Positions 1 through 8,635 of a stretch of DNA of 64,000 nucleotides are shown here, piece after piece. Source of the DNA: Pseudonocardia hierapolitana (GTDB taxonomy: Bacteria; Actinomycetota; Actinomycetes; Mycobacteriales; Pseudonocardiaceae); assembly GCF_007994075.1 (NCBI RefSeq), contig NZ_VIWU01000001.1:8184001-8248000 (forward strand). Reading direction: 5' to 3'. The position numbers and the translations under genes were made by a program. Numbering within the stretch: the stretch's first letter is position 1; each line of letters starts with the position of its first letter. Under the pieces are notes generated by a model. The model worked only from the letters and a program-made list of their open reading frames with translations, was not told the origin of the DNA and made no database searches.

Positions 1-569
1 CGGTGCGCCACCGCGACTTCGGCTGGGGCTTCCTCACGCGCTTCCTGGTGAACCTCGGCAACGCGATCGTGCTGCTCTACCTGTTCTTCTTCCTCTCCGA
101 CGTCGTCGGGCTGGCCGACCCGGCCTCCAGCGTCCTGGTCCTCACGGCCGTCTACTCGGTGGCCATGCTGGCCTCGGTGGTCGTCGCGGGCAGGCTGTCG
201 GACCGCGTGGGCAGGCGGCGCGTGTTCGTCACCGGGGGCGCGCTGGTCATGGCCGGGGCGGCCGTGCTGATCTCGGTGTGGCCGGCCTGGCCGGGCGTGG
301 TGACCGCCGCCGTGGCCCTCGGCATCGGCTTCGGCGCGTACAGCGCGGTGGACTTCGCGCTGCTCACCCAAGTGCTCCCCGCTGCGCGCGACCGCGGGAA
401 GGACCTGGGCGTGCTCAACATCGCCAGCTCGCTGCCGCAGGTCATCGCCCCCGCGATCGCCGCACCGGTCGTGACCGTGCTCGGCGGGTACACGGCGCTC
501 TACCTCGTGGCGGCCGCGATCGAGGTGGCGGGCGCGGTCCTCGTCTACCGGATCCGATCGGTCCGCTGA
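1..569 (+). CDS. MFS transporter, 3' part only
   Basis: The C-terminal part (about 188 residues) of a major facilitator superfamily permease; the 5' end lies outside the window. Hydrophobic segments alternate with a loop reading GRLSDRVGRRRVF, the MFS motif between helices 2 and 3 of a six-helix half, so this is probably the second half of the protein. The stretch DRGKDLGVLNIASSLPQ resembles the sugar/sucrose-type MFS families, which would fit the carbohydrate locus next door, but the substrate is unknown. It converges on the GH127 gene with only 3 bp between the stop codons. Confidence 0.8.
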   Translation, partial: VRHRDFGWGFLTRFLVNLGNAIVLLYLFFFLSDVVGLADPASSVLVLTAVYSVAMLASVVVAGRLSDRVGRRRVFVTGGALVMAGAAVLISVWPAWPGVVTAAVALGIGFGAYSAVDFALLTQVLPAARDRGKDLGVLNIASSLPQVIAPAIAAPVVTVLGGYTALYLVAAAIEVAGAVLVYRIRSVR

Positions 570-572
570 GCC

Positions 573-2510
573 TCAGCCCTCGGAGATGGGCAGCCACACC
601 CGCATCGTCGACGGTCCGCGCTCGGCCCAGTCGTGGTACGGCACGAGCGGCACGTCGAAGGCGTTGTCGTCGGCCCGGTCGTCCTCCACGGGATCCGGTC
701 GGCCGTACGGCCAGGGGTGATCGGGCACCACCGACCGGCGCAGCCGCACGACGACCGCCCCGTCCTCCTCACGCGGGGCAACGGCCGGGTCGAGCCGGAC
801 GTCCCCGACGTCGTCGACCCGGCCCTCGCTCGCGGCGGCCACGTCGACCGACTCCAGGCACAGCACCTCGGGCCCGCGCTCCACCGCGAGGCACCCACGC
901 ACGGCGTCGATCCGCGGGTCGGGCGCGGTGAACCGCGGCGTCACGGGCAGGTGCAGCTCCACCACGTCGCCTGCGCGGAAGGCCCGCCGCACCCGGGCCG
1001 TTCCGGGCGTCACCGGTTCGGCGGCCCCGTCCACGACGAGGCGTGCGCCGTCGGCCCAGGCCGGCACCCGCAGCGAGAGCGTCCACGGCGCGGCGGCGTC
1101 GTCGCGGACGTGGACGCGGATCACCCCGTCCCGCGGGTAGCCGGTCTCCACGTCGAGCGCGATCGCCGTGCCGTCCGGCAGCGCGGTGCGGATCGCGGCC
1201 GGGGCGTACTGGTGCAGCTGGAGGCCCTCGTCGTCGGCGGTGGCGACGTACGCGGCGAGGCCGGCGAGGGTGCGAGCCACGTTGGGCGGGCAGCACGACA
1301 CCTCGAACCACGGCGCCCGCAGCGACGACGACGCCCGCGGCGACACCTCCCCGTCGACGGCCGCCGTGCCCGGCCGGCGCTGGTGCAGGGTGTTCGCGTA
1401 GAAGAACGCCGTGCCCTGCGCCGACGGCGAGGTGGCGATCACGTTGAACAGGTTCCGCTCGATCAGGTCGGCGTAGCGGGGGGCGCCGTCGGCCAGCAGC
1501 AGCCGCCAGCTGAACATGATCGAGGCGACGGAGGCGCACGTCTCGGAGTAGGCCCGGTCCGGCGGGAGCACCCAGTCGTCCCCGAACGCCTCGTCCTGGT
1601 GGTGCGAGCCCACTCCGCCGGTGAGGTAGGTGCGCCGCGCCACCGTGTTGTCCCACTGGGTGGCCAGCGCCGCGAGGAGCTCCGCGTCGTCGCGTTCCAC
1701 CGCGACGTCCACGGCGCCGGCGGACAGGTAACCGGCCCGCACGGCGTGCCCGCGCAGCACGGTGGCCTCCCGCACGGGTACGTCGTCCTGGTAGTAGGAG
1801 CGGCCCCACTCGATGTCGCGCAGCACACCACGGCCGCGGCGTTCGACGAAGAGGGCGGCCTGGTCGAGGTAGCGCCTGTCGCCGGTGACGCGGGCGAACT
1901 CCACGAGGGCCGGCTCGATCTCGGCGTGTCCGCACACCGACTCGATCCCGCCCGGCCCGAACACCGTGCAGACGAGGTCGGCGGCGCAGCGGGCCACGTC
2001 GACGAGCCCGTCGTCGGCGTCCGGGCGGGTGCGCGCGCGGGCGACCGCGGCCTGGAGCAGGTGGCCGATGCAGTACAGCTCGTGGCCCCACTCCAGATCC
2101 GACCAGCGCTCCCCCTGCCCGGGCCGGCCGAACTTCGTGTTGAGGTAGCCGTCGGGCTCCTGCGCGGCCGCGACCCGCGCCACCACCTTGCGGAACCGGT
2201 CCTCGAGCGCGGGGTCGTCGGTGCGGCCGATCTCCCAGGCCACGGCCTCCAGGTACTTGTAGACCTCCGAGTCGGAGAACTCCCGCCCGCGCCGGCCGTC
2301 GGGGAGCCCACCCGCCGCCGCGAGGTCGAAGTTGGCGATCCAGCCCTCACCTTCGAGCCACTGCTCGATGTGGGCGAGCGTCGCGGTGGCGTTCACCTGC
2401 TGACGGTGCGCCCAGAAGCCGCCGGTGATCGTCACCTCGCCGAGGGAGAGCGGGCGCAGCCGCCCCCGGGCGGGCACGACGGGGCTCACGATCGGGGTGC
2501 GAGAACTCAT
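573..2510 (-). CDS. GH127 beta-L-arabinofuranosidase (DUF1680 family)
   Basis: A 645-residue glycoside hydrolase of family GH127, which removes beta-L-arabinofuranose from plant glycans or glycoproteins. The metal/catalytic set of the family is visible: Glu323 and Cys325 in YSETCAS, and the Cys406-Cys407 pair in SCCPPN, where the cysteine nucleophile and zinc ligands of this family sit. Length is normal. No signal peptide is seen, so it probably acts in the cytoplasm on imported oligosaccharide. Its ATG lies one base after the stop of the upstream permease gene, so it is the last gene of the ABC operon. The arabinoside specificity is a family-level inference. Confidence 0.9.
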   Translation of the reverse strand: MSSRTPIVSPVVPARGRLRPLSLGEVTITGGFWAHRQQVNATATLAHIEQWLEGEGWIANFDLAAAGGLPDGRRGREFSDSEVYKYLEAVAWEIGRTDDPALEDRFRKVVARVAAAQEPDGYLNTKFGRPGQGERWSDLEWGHELYCIGHLLQAAVARARTRPDADDGLVDVARCAADLVCTVFGPGGIESVCGHAEIEPALVEFARVTGDRRYLDQAALFVERRGRGVLRDIEWGRSYYQDDVPVREATVLRGHAVRAGYLSAGAVDVAVERDDAELLAALATQWDNTVARRTYLTGGVGSHHQDEAFGDDWVLPPDRAYSETCASVASIMFSWRLLLADGAPRYADLIERNLFNVIATSPSAQGTAFFYANTLHQRRPGTAAVDGEVSPRASSSLRAPWFEVSCCPPNVARTLAGLAAYVATADDEGLQLHQYAPAAIRTALPDGTAIALDVETGYPRDGVIRVHVRDDAAAPWTLSLRVPAWADGARLVVDGAAEPVTPGTARVRRAFRAGDVVELHLPVTPRFTAPDPRIDAVRGCLAVERGPEVLCLESVDVAAASEGRVDDVGDVRLDPAVAPREEDGAVVVRLRRSVVPDHPWPYGRPDPVEDDRADDNAFDVPLVPYHDWAERGPSTMRVWLPISEG

Positions 2511-2511
2511 G

Positions 2512-3393
2512 TCATCCCTTGAGCGCGCCGGACATGAAGCCGCGCACGTAGTGTCGTTGGAGCAGCAGGAACAGCACGATGCAGGGCAGGGCGAGGACCA
2601 CCACGCCTGCCTCGGTGGCGCCGTAGTCGACCACCCCCTGCACCTGGCCGCGCAGGTTGGAGATCGCGAGCGGCAACGTCATGCGGTCGCTGTCGTTGAT
2701 CAGGATCAGCGGCGCCATGAAGTCGTTCCACGCCGCGAGGAACGCGAAGAGACCCACGGTGATCAGGCCGGGCGCCGTGGCAGGGATCAGCACCCGCCAC
2801 AGGGCGGTGAACGTGGAGCACCCGTCGACCATCGCCGCCTCGTCGAGCTCGCGCGGTACCGCCTCGAACGAGATCCGCATCATGAACGTCGAGAACGGCA
2901 GCTGGAACATCGTCAGCACCAGCGCGAGCCCGACGAGCGAGTTCTGCAGCCCGACCTGCGTGAGCAGCACGTACAGCGGGATCAGCAGCGTGGCGTACGG
3001 CACCATGAGGATCGCGAGCGTCACCAGGAACAGCAGGTTCTTGCCCGGGAATGAGAACCGGGCGAACGCGTACCCGCCGAGCGTCGACACGGCCAGGGTG
3101 AGCGCCACCGTGAGCAGCGAGACGAGGCCCGAGTTCGCGAGGTACTGCCAGATCCCGGCCTGGTACTCGCCCAGCGCCCGGTAGTTGCCGAACCCCCACC
3201 CGTCCACCTGGCTGGTGCCCGCGTGCGGCGACACCGATGCCACGGCGGTCCAGACCAGCGGGTAGAGGAAGATCACCGCGAGCGCACCGGTGAACACCCA
3301 GTACGGGGTGCGCAGCGCGATCCCCGCGACGCTCGTGGTGGGTGCCCGCCGGGCGACGCGCGGCGGGTCCGCCCGCGGCGCCGCGCGCGACAT
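2512..3393 (-). CDS. carbohydrate ABC transporter permease, MalG type
   Basis: Inner-membrane subunit of a sugar importer with about six transmembrane helices. The cytoplasmic EAA loop that docks to the ATPase is clear (EAVPRELDEAAMVDGCSTFTAL, about residues 185-206). The ATG at 3393 is used here; a TTG at 3405 overlapping the upstream stop (TTGA) has a better-spaced GGAGGAG and would add four residues. It is the second permease of the operon, and no dedicated ATPase is encoded nearby, as is common for CUT1 systems in actinobacteria that share an MsiK-type ATPase. Confidence 0.88.
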   Translation of the reverse strand: MSRAAPRADPPRVARRAPTTSVAGIALRTPYWVFTGALAVIFLYPLVWTAVASVSPHAGTSQVDGWGFGNYRALGEYQAGIWQYLANSGLVSLLTVALTLAVSTLGGYAFARFSFPGKNLLFLVTLAILMVPYATLLIPLYVLLTQVGLQNSLVGLALVLTMFQLPFSTFMMRISFEAVPRELDEAAMVDGCSTFTALWRVLIPATAPGLITVGLFAFLAAWNDFMAPLILINDSDRMTLPLAISNLRGQVQGVVDYGATEAGVVVLALPCIVLFLLLQRHYVRGFMSGALKG

Positions 3394-3401
3394 CTGCGTG
3401 G

Positions 3402-4289
3402 TCAATTCTCCTCCGGACGGTGGAACGCGCGGATCTGCAGCACGTTGACCAGCACCAGCACCCCCAGCACCAGCACCGAGAGCGCGGCGGCGACCCCGAG
3501 GTCGTTCTGGCCCTGGAACGCGACCGTGTAGATCAGCTGGACGACCGAGATCGTGCTGTTGTCCGGGCCGCCCTTGGTGAGGATGTAGAACTGCTCGAAC
3601 GCCAGCAGCGAACCGGTGACGCACAGGACGGTGCAGAGCGCCAGCGTCGGGCGCAGCAGCGGGATCGTGACGTGCCGGAACGTCTGCCACCACCCGGCGC
3701 CGTCGATCCGGGCGGCTTCGTACACGTCGGCCGGCACGGCCTGCAGACCCACGAGCATCAACAGCATGTAGAACCCGGCGTAGCGCCACACGATCAGGAA
3801 GAGGGTGGACCACAGCGCGGCGTCGGGCGTGCCGAGGAACGTGGCGCCCAGGCTCTCCATGATCGGAGCGAAGGGGCCGGCGAACGGCGAGTACAGCACG
3901 TAGAACAGCAGCGACGCCGACGCCAGCCCGAGCGCGCCCGGCACCAGGAACGCCGTGCGCATGAGGCCCTTCCAGCGGCTCGACTCCTGCACGAGCAGCG
4001 CCAGCCCGAGGCCGAGCCCGAGCAGCAGCACGGTGGCGAGCGCCGTGTACTTGAGGGTGAAGACCACTGAGTCCACGAAGAACCGGTTGGAGACGGCCCG
4101 GGAGTAGTTGGCGGGGAAGTTCCAGCCCTGGTTGCCCGACAGCAGCGGCCACCGGGATGCGGACATCAGCAGCACGAGCAGCAGCGGCAGCACGAACAGC
4201 GCCCCGACGAACACCGCGGTGGGCGTGGCGTAGAGCCAGCCCTGCAGCGCCCGTCGGACCGGCCGCCGCCGAACCGATACGACCGTCAT
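3402..4289 (-). CDS. carbohydrate ABC transporter permease, UgpA/MalF type
   Basis: Partner permease of the importer, 295 residues. After a basic N-terminus (SVRRRPVRR) come about six membrane helices, and the EAA loop reads VPADVYEAARIDGAGWWQTFRHVTIPLLRP. Its ATG overlaps the stop of the binding-protein gene as ATGA (4286-4289), so translation is probably coupled. The substrate should be the sugar bound by the neighbouring lipoprotein; the GH127 gene suggests an L-arabinofuranose-containing oligosaccharide, which is an inference. Confidence 0.9.
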   Translation of the reverse strand: MTVVSVRRRPVRRALQGWLYATPTAVFVGALFVLPLLLVLLMSASRWPLLSGNQGWNFPANYSRAVSNRFFVDSVVFTLKYTALATVLLLGLGLGLALLVQESSRWKGLMRTAFLVPGALGLASASLLFYVLYSPFAGPFAPIMESLGATFLGTPDAALWSTLFLIVWRYAGFYMLLMLVGLQAVPADVYEAARIDGAGWWQTFRHVTIPLLRPTLALCTVLCVTGSLLAFEQFYILTKGGPDNSTISVVQLIYTVAFQGQNDLGVAAALSVLVLGVLVLVNVLQIRAFHRPEEN

Positions 4290-5578
4290 TGCTGCGACAA
4301 CACCGCCGTGATCTCGTCGTTGTTCTTCGCGAGTCCGGCGCCGTCGCCGAGCACGGCGTCGCGCACGAGCGTGAGCCACGGGCTGTTCGTCGCGTTGAAC
4401 GCCTGCTGGAAGTTGGTCGCCACCGGTGTCTCGCCGTTGACGGCGACCTCGTTGATCGTCACGAGCCGGGGGTCCTGGACGGCGTACCTGTTGCTCGACA
4501 GGTCGGATCGCGAGACCACGTCGAGGTTCTTGCCCAGCACCTCGACCTGCGCCTCCTCCGACATCAGCCAGGACAGGAAGTTCCACGCCTGCGCGGCCTT
4601 CTCGGAGTCCTTCGAGACGCCGATCCCGTCGCCGCCGACGAACGTGGAGCTGCCGCCGGTGGGGCCGGGAATGCCGGCCACCCCGACGTCGAAGCCTTGC
4701 GTGGAGGACAGCAGCGTGGCCGGGTAGAACTGCAGACCGACCTTGCCCTCGGTGAAGCCCGCGGTCCACGTCGGGCCTGCCTCGTCGCGCGAGGAGGGCA
4801 GCACGGCGCCGGACGCCCACAGGTCCCGCCACACGTCGTAGACCTGCGTGGCGGTGGGCGAGGCGAGCAGCGACTGCGTGCCGTCGGGGCTCATGACGTC
4901 CTCGCCCGCCGCCCAGACGCTGGGGAACCAGGTGAAGACGAGACAGCCACCGCAGTTCAGGCCGGTGGCGGTGCCGTAGGTGTCCGGCTTGCCCAGCCCC
5001 TGGATCGCCTTGGCCGCGGCCGCGTACTCCTCGAGCGAGGCGGGCGCCTTCTCCGGGTCGAGCCCGGCCTCCCGGAACAGGTCCTTGTTCCAGAACAGCA
5101 TCGACAGGTCCAGCACGAACGGGAGCACGTGCTCCTTGTCCTCGTACGTGCCGGCCGCCAGGTGCCCCGCGTTGATCGTGTCCTTGAACGGGAGCCCGTC
5201 GATGTTCGCGCTGATGTCCTGGAACAGCCCCTGCTGCACCCAGTTGGGCACGTAGACGATGTCGGCGGCGAACAGGTCCGGCAGCCCACCCGCGCCTGCG
5301 GCCGCTCCCACCTTGGCGACGTAGTCGTCGTTCGGGGTGACCGTGAGCTCGACCTTGTTCCGGTGGCTCGCGTTGTAGGCCTCCACCAGCAGGTTCGCCT
5401 GCTTCTCCAGCGGCGCCCTCGTCCACAGCGTGAGGGTGGTGCCGTCGTCGACGCCATCCGGACCGGCGGCCGCCGCGGCGCCCCCGCCCGTCTCGCCGCC
5501 ACCGCCGCAGGCGGCAACGGCCAGCATCAACGCCGCGGCGGCACCGGCGAGCACCGTGCGGACCCGAGTGTTGCTCAT
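4286..5578 (-). CDS. extracellular sugar-binding lipoprotein of ABC transporter
   Basis: Solute-binding protein of SBP family 1, 430 residues. The N-terminus is a lipoprotein signal: basic residues, a hydrophobic run and the lipobox VAAC followed by a Gly-rich linker, so the mature protein is anchored by Cys24 to the outer face of the membrane. It is the first gene of the operon, with GAGGAG just before its ATG. Expression is probably controlled by the divergent LacI gene through the operator-like sites in the 159-bp gap. Confidence 0.92.
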   Translation of the reverse strand: MSNTRVRTVLAGAAAALMLAVAACGGGGETGGGAAAAAGPDGVDDGTTLTLWTRAPLEKQANLLVEAYNASHRNKVELTVTPNDDYVAKVGAAAGAGGLPDLFAADIVYVPNWVQQGLFQDISANIDGLPFKDTINAGHLAAGTYEDKEHVLPFVLDLSMLFWNKDLFREAGLDPEKAPASLEEYAAAAKAIQGLGKPDTYGTATGLNCGGCLVFTWFPSVWAAGEDVMSPDGTQSLLASPTATQVYDVWRDLWASGAVLPSSRDEAGPTWTAGFTEGKVGLQFYPATLLSSTQGFDVGVAGIPGPTGGSSTFVGGDGIGVSKDSEKAAQAWNFLSWLMSEEAQVEVLGKNLDVVSRSDLSSNRYAVQDPRLVTINEVAVNGETPVATNFQQAFNATNSPWLTLVRDAVLGDGAGLAKNNDEITAVLSQQ

Positions 5579-5652
5579 GCGCGCTCCTCGTCGAGCAGGA
5601 AACCTTTGAAGCCCATCCGTCGGCGAGCCCGCATCGCTGCACGCCGAAAGGT

Positions 5653-5666
5653 CGAAAACCTTTTCG
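5653..5666. promoter_or_regulatory. LacI-type operator candidate
   Basis: The inverted repeat CGAAAACCTTTTCG sits midway between the divergent binding-protein and LacI genes. A related half-site, GAAACCTTTGA, lies at 5599-5609 beside the ABC operon start. Size and place fit an operator bound by the adjacent LacI regulator that controls the operon and its own gene. Confidence 0.6.
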
Positions 5667-5737
5667 GGAAGGTAGTCGTGGCAGCACCCGCGGTCAAGGG
5701 TGGATCGTTGTTACAGTGCGAGCTCCAGGGAGGTCGG

Positions 5738-6769
5738 ATGACTCGCACGGAGCCGGCGCGCAACCCGAAGCCGGTGACACTCACGGACGTCGCCCGGCTC
5801 GCCGGCGTGTCGGTCGCCACCGCGTCCAAGGCGCTCAACGGCCGCGACCAGGTCGCACCCGCCACCCGGCAGCGCGTGATCGAGGCCGCCGACCGGCTCG
5901 CGTTCAGCCCCAACCCGCTGGCCCGCGGCCTGATCGCAGGCCGCACCGGCACGGTCGGGCTGCTCACCAGCGACCTCGTGGGCCGGTTCGTGCTCCCCAT
6001 CCTCACCGGCGCGGAGGACGCGTTCGGCGCCGGTCAGGTCAACGTCTTCCTCTGCGACGCCCGCGGCGACGCCATCCGCGAGCAGCACCACCTACGCGCG
6101 CTGCTCTCCCGCCGCGTCGACGGGCTCATCGTCGTCGGCGAGCGCACCGACCCGCGCCCGTCGCTCGGCCCCGACATCCCCGTGCCCGTCGTCTACGTCT
6201 ACGCCCCGTCCGACGACCCGGCCGACCTGTCACTCACGCCCGACAACACCGGCGCCGCCCGCCTCGCCGTGGAACACCTCGTCGGCAGCGGGCGCACCCG
6301 GATCGCGCACATCTCGGGCGACCCCGCCTACGCGGCGGCGCAGGACCGCGCCGTCGGCACCCGCGAGGCGCTCGCCGCCGCCGGGCTCGAGCTCGTGGGC
6401 GACGTCATGTTCTCCGACTGGACCGAACACTGGGGCCGCGATGCCGCCGCGCTCCTGCTCGAGCACCACCCGGACGTCGACGCGATCCTCTGCGGCTCCG
6501 ACCAGATCGCGCGCGGGGTGCTCGACACCGCCCGCGACCTCGGCCGCAGGGTGCCCGAGGACATCGCCGTGATGGGGTTCGACAACTGGGAGGTGCTCAC
6601 CACCAACTCCCGGCCGCAACTCACCAGCATCGACGCGAACCTCCAGCACCTCGGCCGCACCGCGGCCCAGCGGGTCTTCGCCGCCCTGGACGGGGTCGAC
6701 GTCGGCCACGGTATCCAGTACCTGCCCACGCGGCTGGTGATCCGCGGGTCGACGATCGCCCGTCGCTGA
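5738..6769 (+). CDS. LacI-family transcriptional regulator
   Basis: A 343-residue sugar-responsive repressor. The N-terminal helix-turn-helix is canonical (VTLTDVARLAGVSVATASKALNG, about residues 13-35), followed by the hinge helix and a periplasmic-binding-protein-like sensor domain. The ATG at 5738 is preceded by GGGAGGT. It is divergent from the sugar ABC/GH127 operon and most likely represses it until the imported sugar binds. A longer open frame upstream is an extension into non-coding sequence and was not used. Confidence 0.92.
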   Translation: MTRTEPARNPKPVTLTDVARLAGVSVATASKALNGRDQVAPATRQRVIEAADRLAFSPNPLARGLIAGRTGTVGLLTSDLVGRFVLPILTGAEDAFGAGQVNVFLCDARGDAIREQHHLRALLSRRVDGLIVVGERTDPRPSLGPDIPVPVVYVYAPSDDPADLSLTPDNTGAARLAVEHLVGSGRTRIAHISGDPAYAAAQDRAVGTREALAAAGLELVGDVMFSDWTEHWGRDAAALLLEHHPDVDAILCGSDQIARGVLDTARDLGRRVPEDIAVMGFDNWEVLTTNSRPQLTSIDANLQHLGRTAAQRVFAALDGVDVGHGIQYLPTRLVIRGSTIARR

Positions 6770-6787
6770 GCGACGCCCGGCCCCCGC

Positions 6788-8467
6788 TCAGCCGGATCCC
6801 GGCGCACCGCCGGGCACAGAGACGGGGTTCTCCGGCGGGAGCGGGGTGTTGCCGAGGATGATGTCGGCGGCCTTCTCCGCGAGCATCATCGTCGGCGCAT
6901 AGGTGTTGGCGTTGGTGATCGACGGCATCGCGGACGCGTCGACGACGCGCAGGCCGTCCAGCCCGCGGACCCGCATGCTGACCGGGTCCAGCACCGCGCC
7001 GTCGTCGACGCCCATCCGGGCGCTGCAGGACAGGTGGAGCCCGGTCCGCCCGGTGCGCGCCACCCACTCCATCACCTCGTCGTCGGTGCGGACGGCCGGG
7101 CCCGGCAGCCACTCGGAGCCGCCGAGCGCGGCCATCGCGGGCTGCGCCAGCACCTCCCGCGCGATGCGCACCGCATCCAGCCACCGGGGCTGGTCGTCGG
7201 CCCCGGTCAGGTAGTTCAGCCGCAGTGCCGGGTGGGCCGCCGGATCCGACGACACGATCTTCACGGAGCCGCGGGCGCCGGACCGCATGACCTCGACGTG
7301 CAGCTGGTACCCGTGCTGGTCGACCGGGAAGGACTGCTCCTCGCTCTGCATCAGCAACGGCGCGAGCACGAAGAAGATGTCGGGGTACTCGCCCGCCAGC
7401 GCGCTGCGGACGAAGCCGCCCGCCTGCATGGGGTTCCAGGCCCCCGGGCCGGTGCCGCGCACCAGCGCCTCGGTGATGATCTTCGGCCAGTGGGCCTTGT
7501 TCCGCACGTCCGCCAGTGACACCGGGGCGATGCCGGTGTGCTGGATGTGGACGGCCAGGTGGTCCTGCAGGGACTCGCCCACCCCGGGCAGGTGGTGGAC
7601 CACCGGCACGCCGAGCGACTCGAGCTCCGCCTTGTTCCCGATGCCGGACAGCTGCAGCACCTGCGGCGACCCGACCGCACCCGCGGCGAGGACGATCTCA
7701 CGGCCACGCGCGACGGACTCGCCGCCCGTCCCGTGCCGGTACCGCACGCCGACCGCCCGGCTCCCGACGAGGTCGATCCCGGTGACGTGCACCCGGGTCA
7801 GGACCTCGAGGTTGCGACGGCGCCGCACCGGGTGCAGGTAGGCGCGGGCGGCGTTCTCGCGCCGGCCGCCCCGCACCCCCTGGTCGAACGGTCCGAAGCC
7901 CTCCTGCTCCGCACCGTTGAGGTCCGGCAGCACGGCGTGTCCGGCCTGGCGCGCCGCCCCGAAGAACGCCTCGAAGATCGGCCCCTCCGCCGGGCTGCGC
8001 ATCAGCGTGTGCGGCCCGCCTGTCCCCCGCGTGCCGTCGACCTCACCGATGCAGTTCTCGAGCCTGCGGAAGTAGGGCAGGCAATGCGCGAAGTCCCATT
8101 CCGGCGTGCCGGTCTCCGCGGCCCACCGGTCGAAGTCCGCCCGGTGCCCGCGGGTGTAGAGCATGCCGTTGATACTGCTCGAACCACCGAGCACCTTGCC
8201 GCGCGGGTGGTCGAGGCGCCGTGAGTGCAGGCCCGGCTCCGGCTCCCCCGCGTAGCGCCAGTCGTGCCAGCTGCTCCCGACCGGCATCCCCATCGCGAGC
8301 GGGAGCTGAACCGCCAGGTCCCAGGCGTGGTCCGGCCGTCCCGCCTCCAGCACCAGCACCCTCGTGCCGGGGTCGGCGCTCAGGCGGTTGGCCAGGATGC
8401 ACCCCGCCGTCCCACCACCGACGATGACGAAATCGAAGATCGTGTCAGCCACGTTCGTGTCGGCCAC
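6788..8467 (-). CDS. GMC-family FAD oxidoreductase, choline dehydrogenase-like
   Basis: Flavoprotein of the glucose-methanol-choline family that oxidises an alcohol at FAD. The N-terminal dinucleotide-binding motif is VIVGGGTAGCILANRLS; the signature PRGKVLGGSSSINGM and the C-terminal active-site segment LHLSCSARMG followed by NANTYAPTMMLAEKAADIIL are all present, so it looks intact (559 residues). GTG 8467 is chosen because it puts the FAD motif near the N-terminus; an ATG at 8524 would add 19 residues. It converges on the LacI gene. The substrate cannot be read from sequence. Confidence 0.85.
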   Translation of the reverse strand: MADTNVADTIFDFVIVGGGTAGCILANRLSADPGTRVLVLEAGRPDHAWDLAVQLPLAMGMPVGSSWHDWRYAGEPEPGLHSRRLDHPRGKVLGGSSSINGMLYTRGHRADFDRWAAETGTPEWDFAHCLPYFRRLENCIGEVDGTRGTGGPHTLMRSPAEGPIFEAFFGAARQAGHAVLPDLNGAEQEGFGPFDQGVRGGRRENAARAYLHPVRRRRNLEVLTRVHVTGIDLVGSRAVGVRYRHGTGGESVARGREIVLAAGAVGSPQVLQLSGIGNKAELESLGVPVVHHLPGVGESLQDHLAVHIQHTGIAPVSLADVRNKAHWPKIITEALVRGTGPGAWNPMQAGGFVRSALAGEYPDIFFVLAPLLMQSEEQSFPVDQHGYQLHVEVMRSGARGSVKIVSSDPAAHPALRLNYLTGADDQPRWLDAVRIAREVLAQPAMAALGGSEWLPGPAVRTDDEVMEWVARTGRTGLHLSCSARMGVDDGAVLDPVSMRVRGLDGLRVVDASAMPSITNANTYAPTMMLAEKAADIILGNTPLPPENPVSVPGGAPGSG

Positions 8468-8577
8468 GGGCGGATCTACCCCCAGCTCAGCAAAAGGGAT
8501 CAGGAATGAACGGCCGGGCCACACTACTGAGCTATCCCGGAGGGGTTCGCGGGTACCCCACCTTTCGGAAAACGCGG

Positions 8578-8620
8578 GAACGGCACTTTCACCCGAATGG
8601 TGCGGACGAAAGTGCCGTTC
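8578..8620 (-). terminator. hairpin after the DHA2 exporter gene
   Basis: A perfect 13-bp inverted repeat (GAACGGCACTTTC at 8578-8590 and its complement at 8608-8620) with a 17-nt loop starts 16 bp beyond the exporter stop codon. There is no U-tract. It may act as a terminator in either direction, since the GMC gene starts beyond it. The arm looks like a short dispersed palindrome of this lineage. Confidence 0.5.
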
Positions 8621-8635
8621 GTGCCGAATGGGACG

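Noticed and set aside
633..2522. 629-codon open frame on the plus strand
   Set aside because: It is the antisense shadow of the GH127 gene, whose catalytic motifs are on the minus strand; such long shadows are normal at this GC content.
4157..5737. long N-terminal extension of the LacI frame
   Set aside because: It runs antisense through the binding-protein gene; the helix-turn-helix begins just after the ATG at 5738, which has a good ribosome site.
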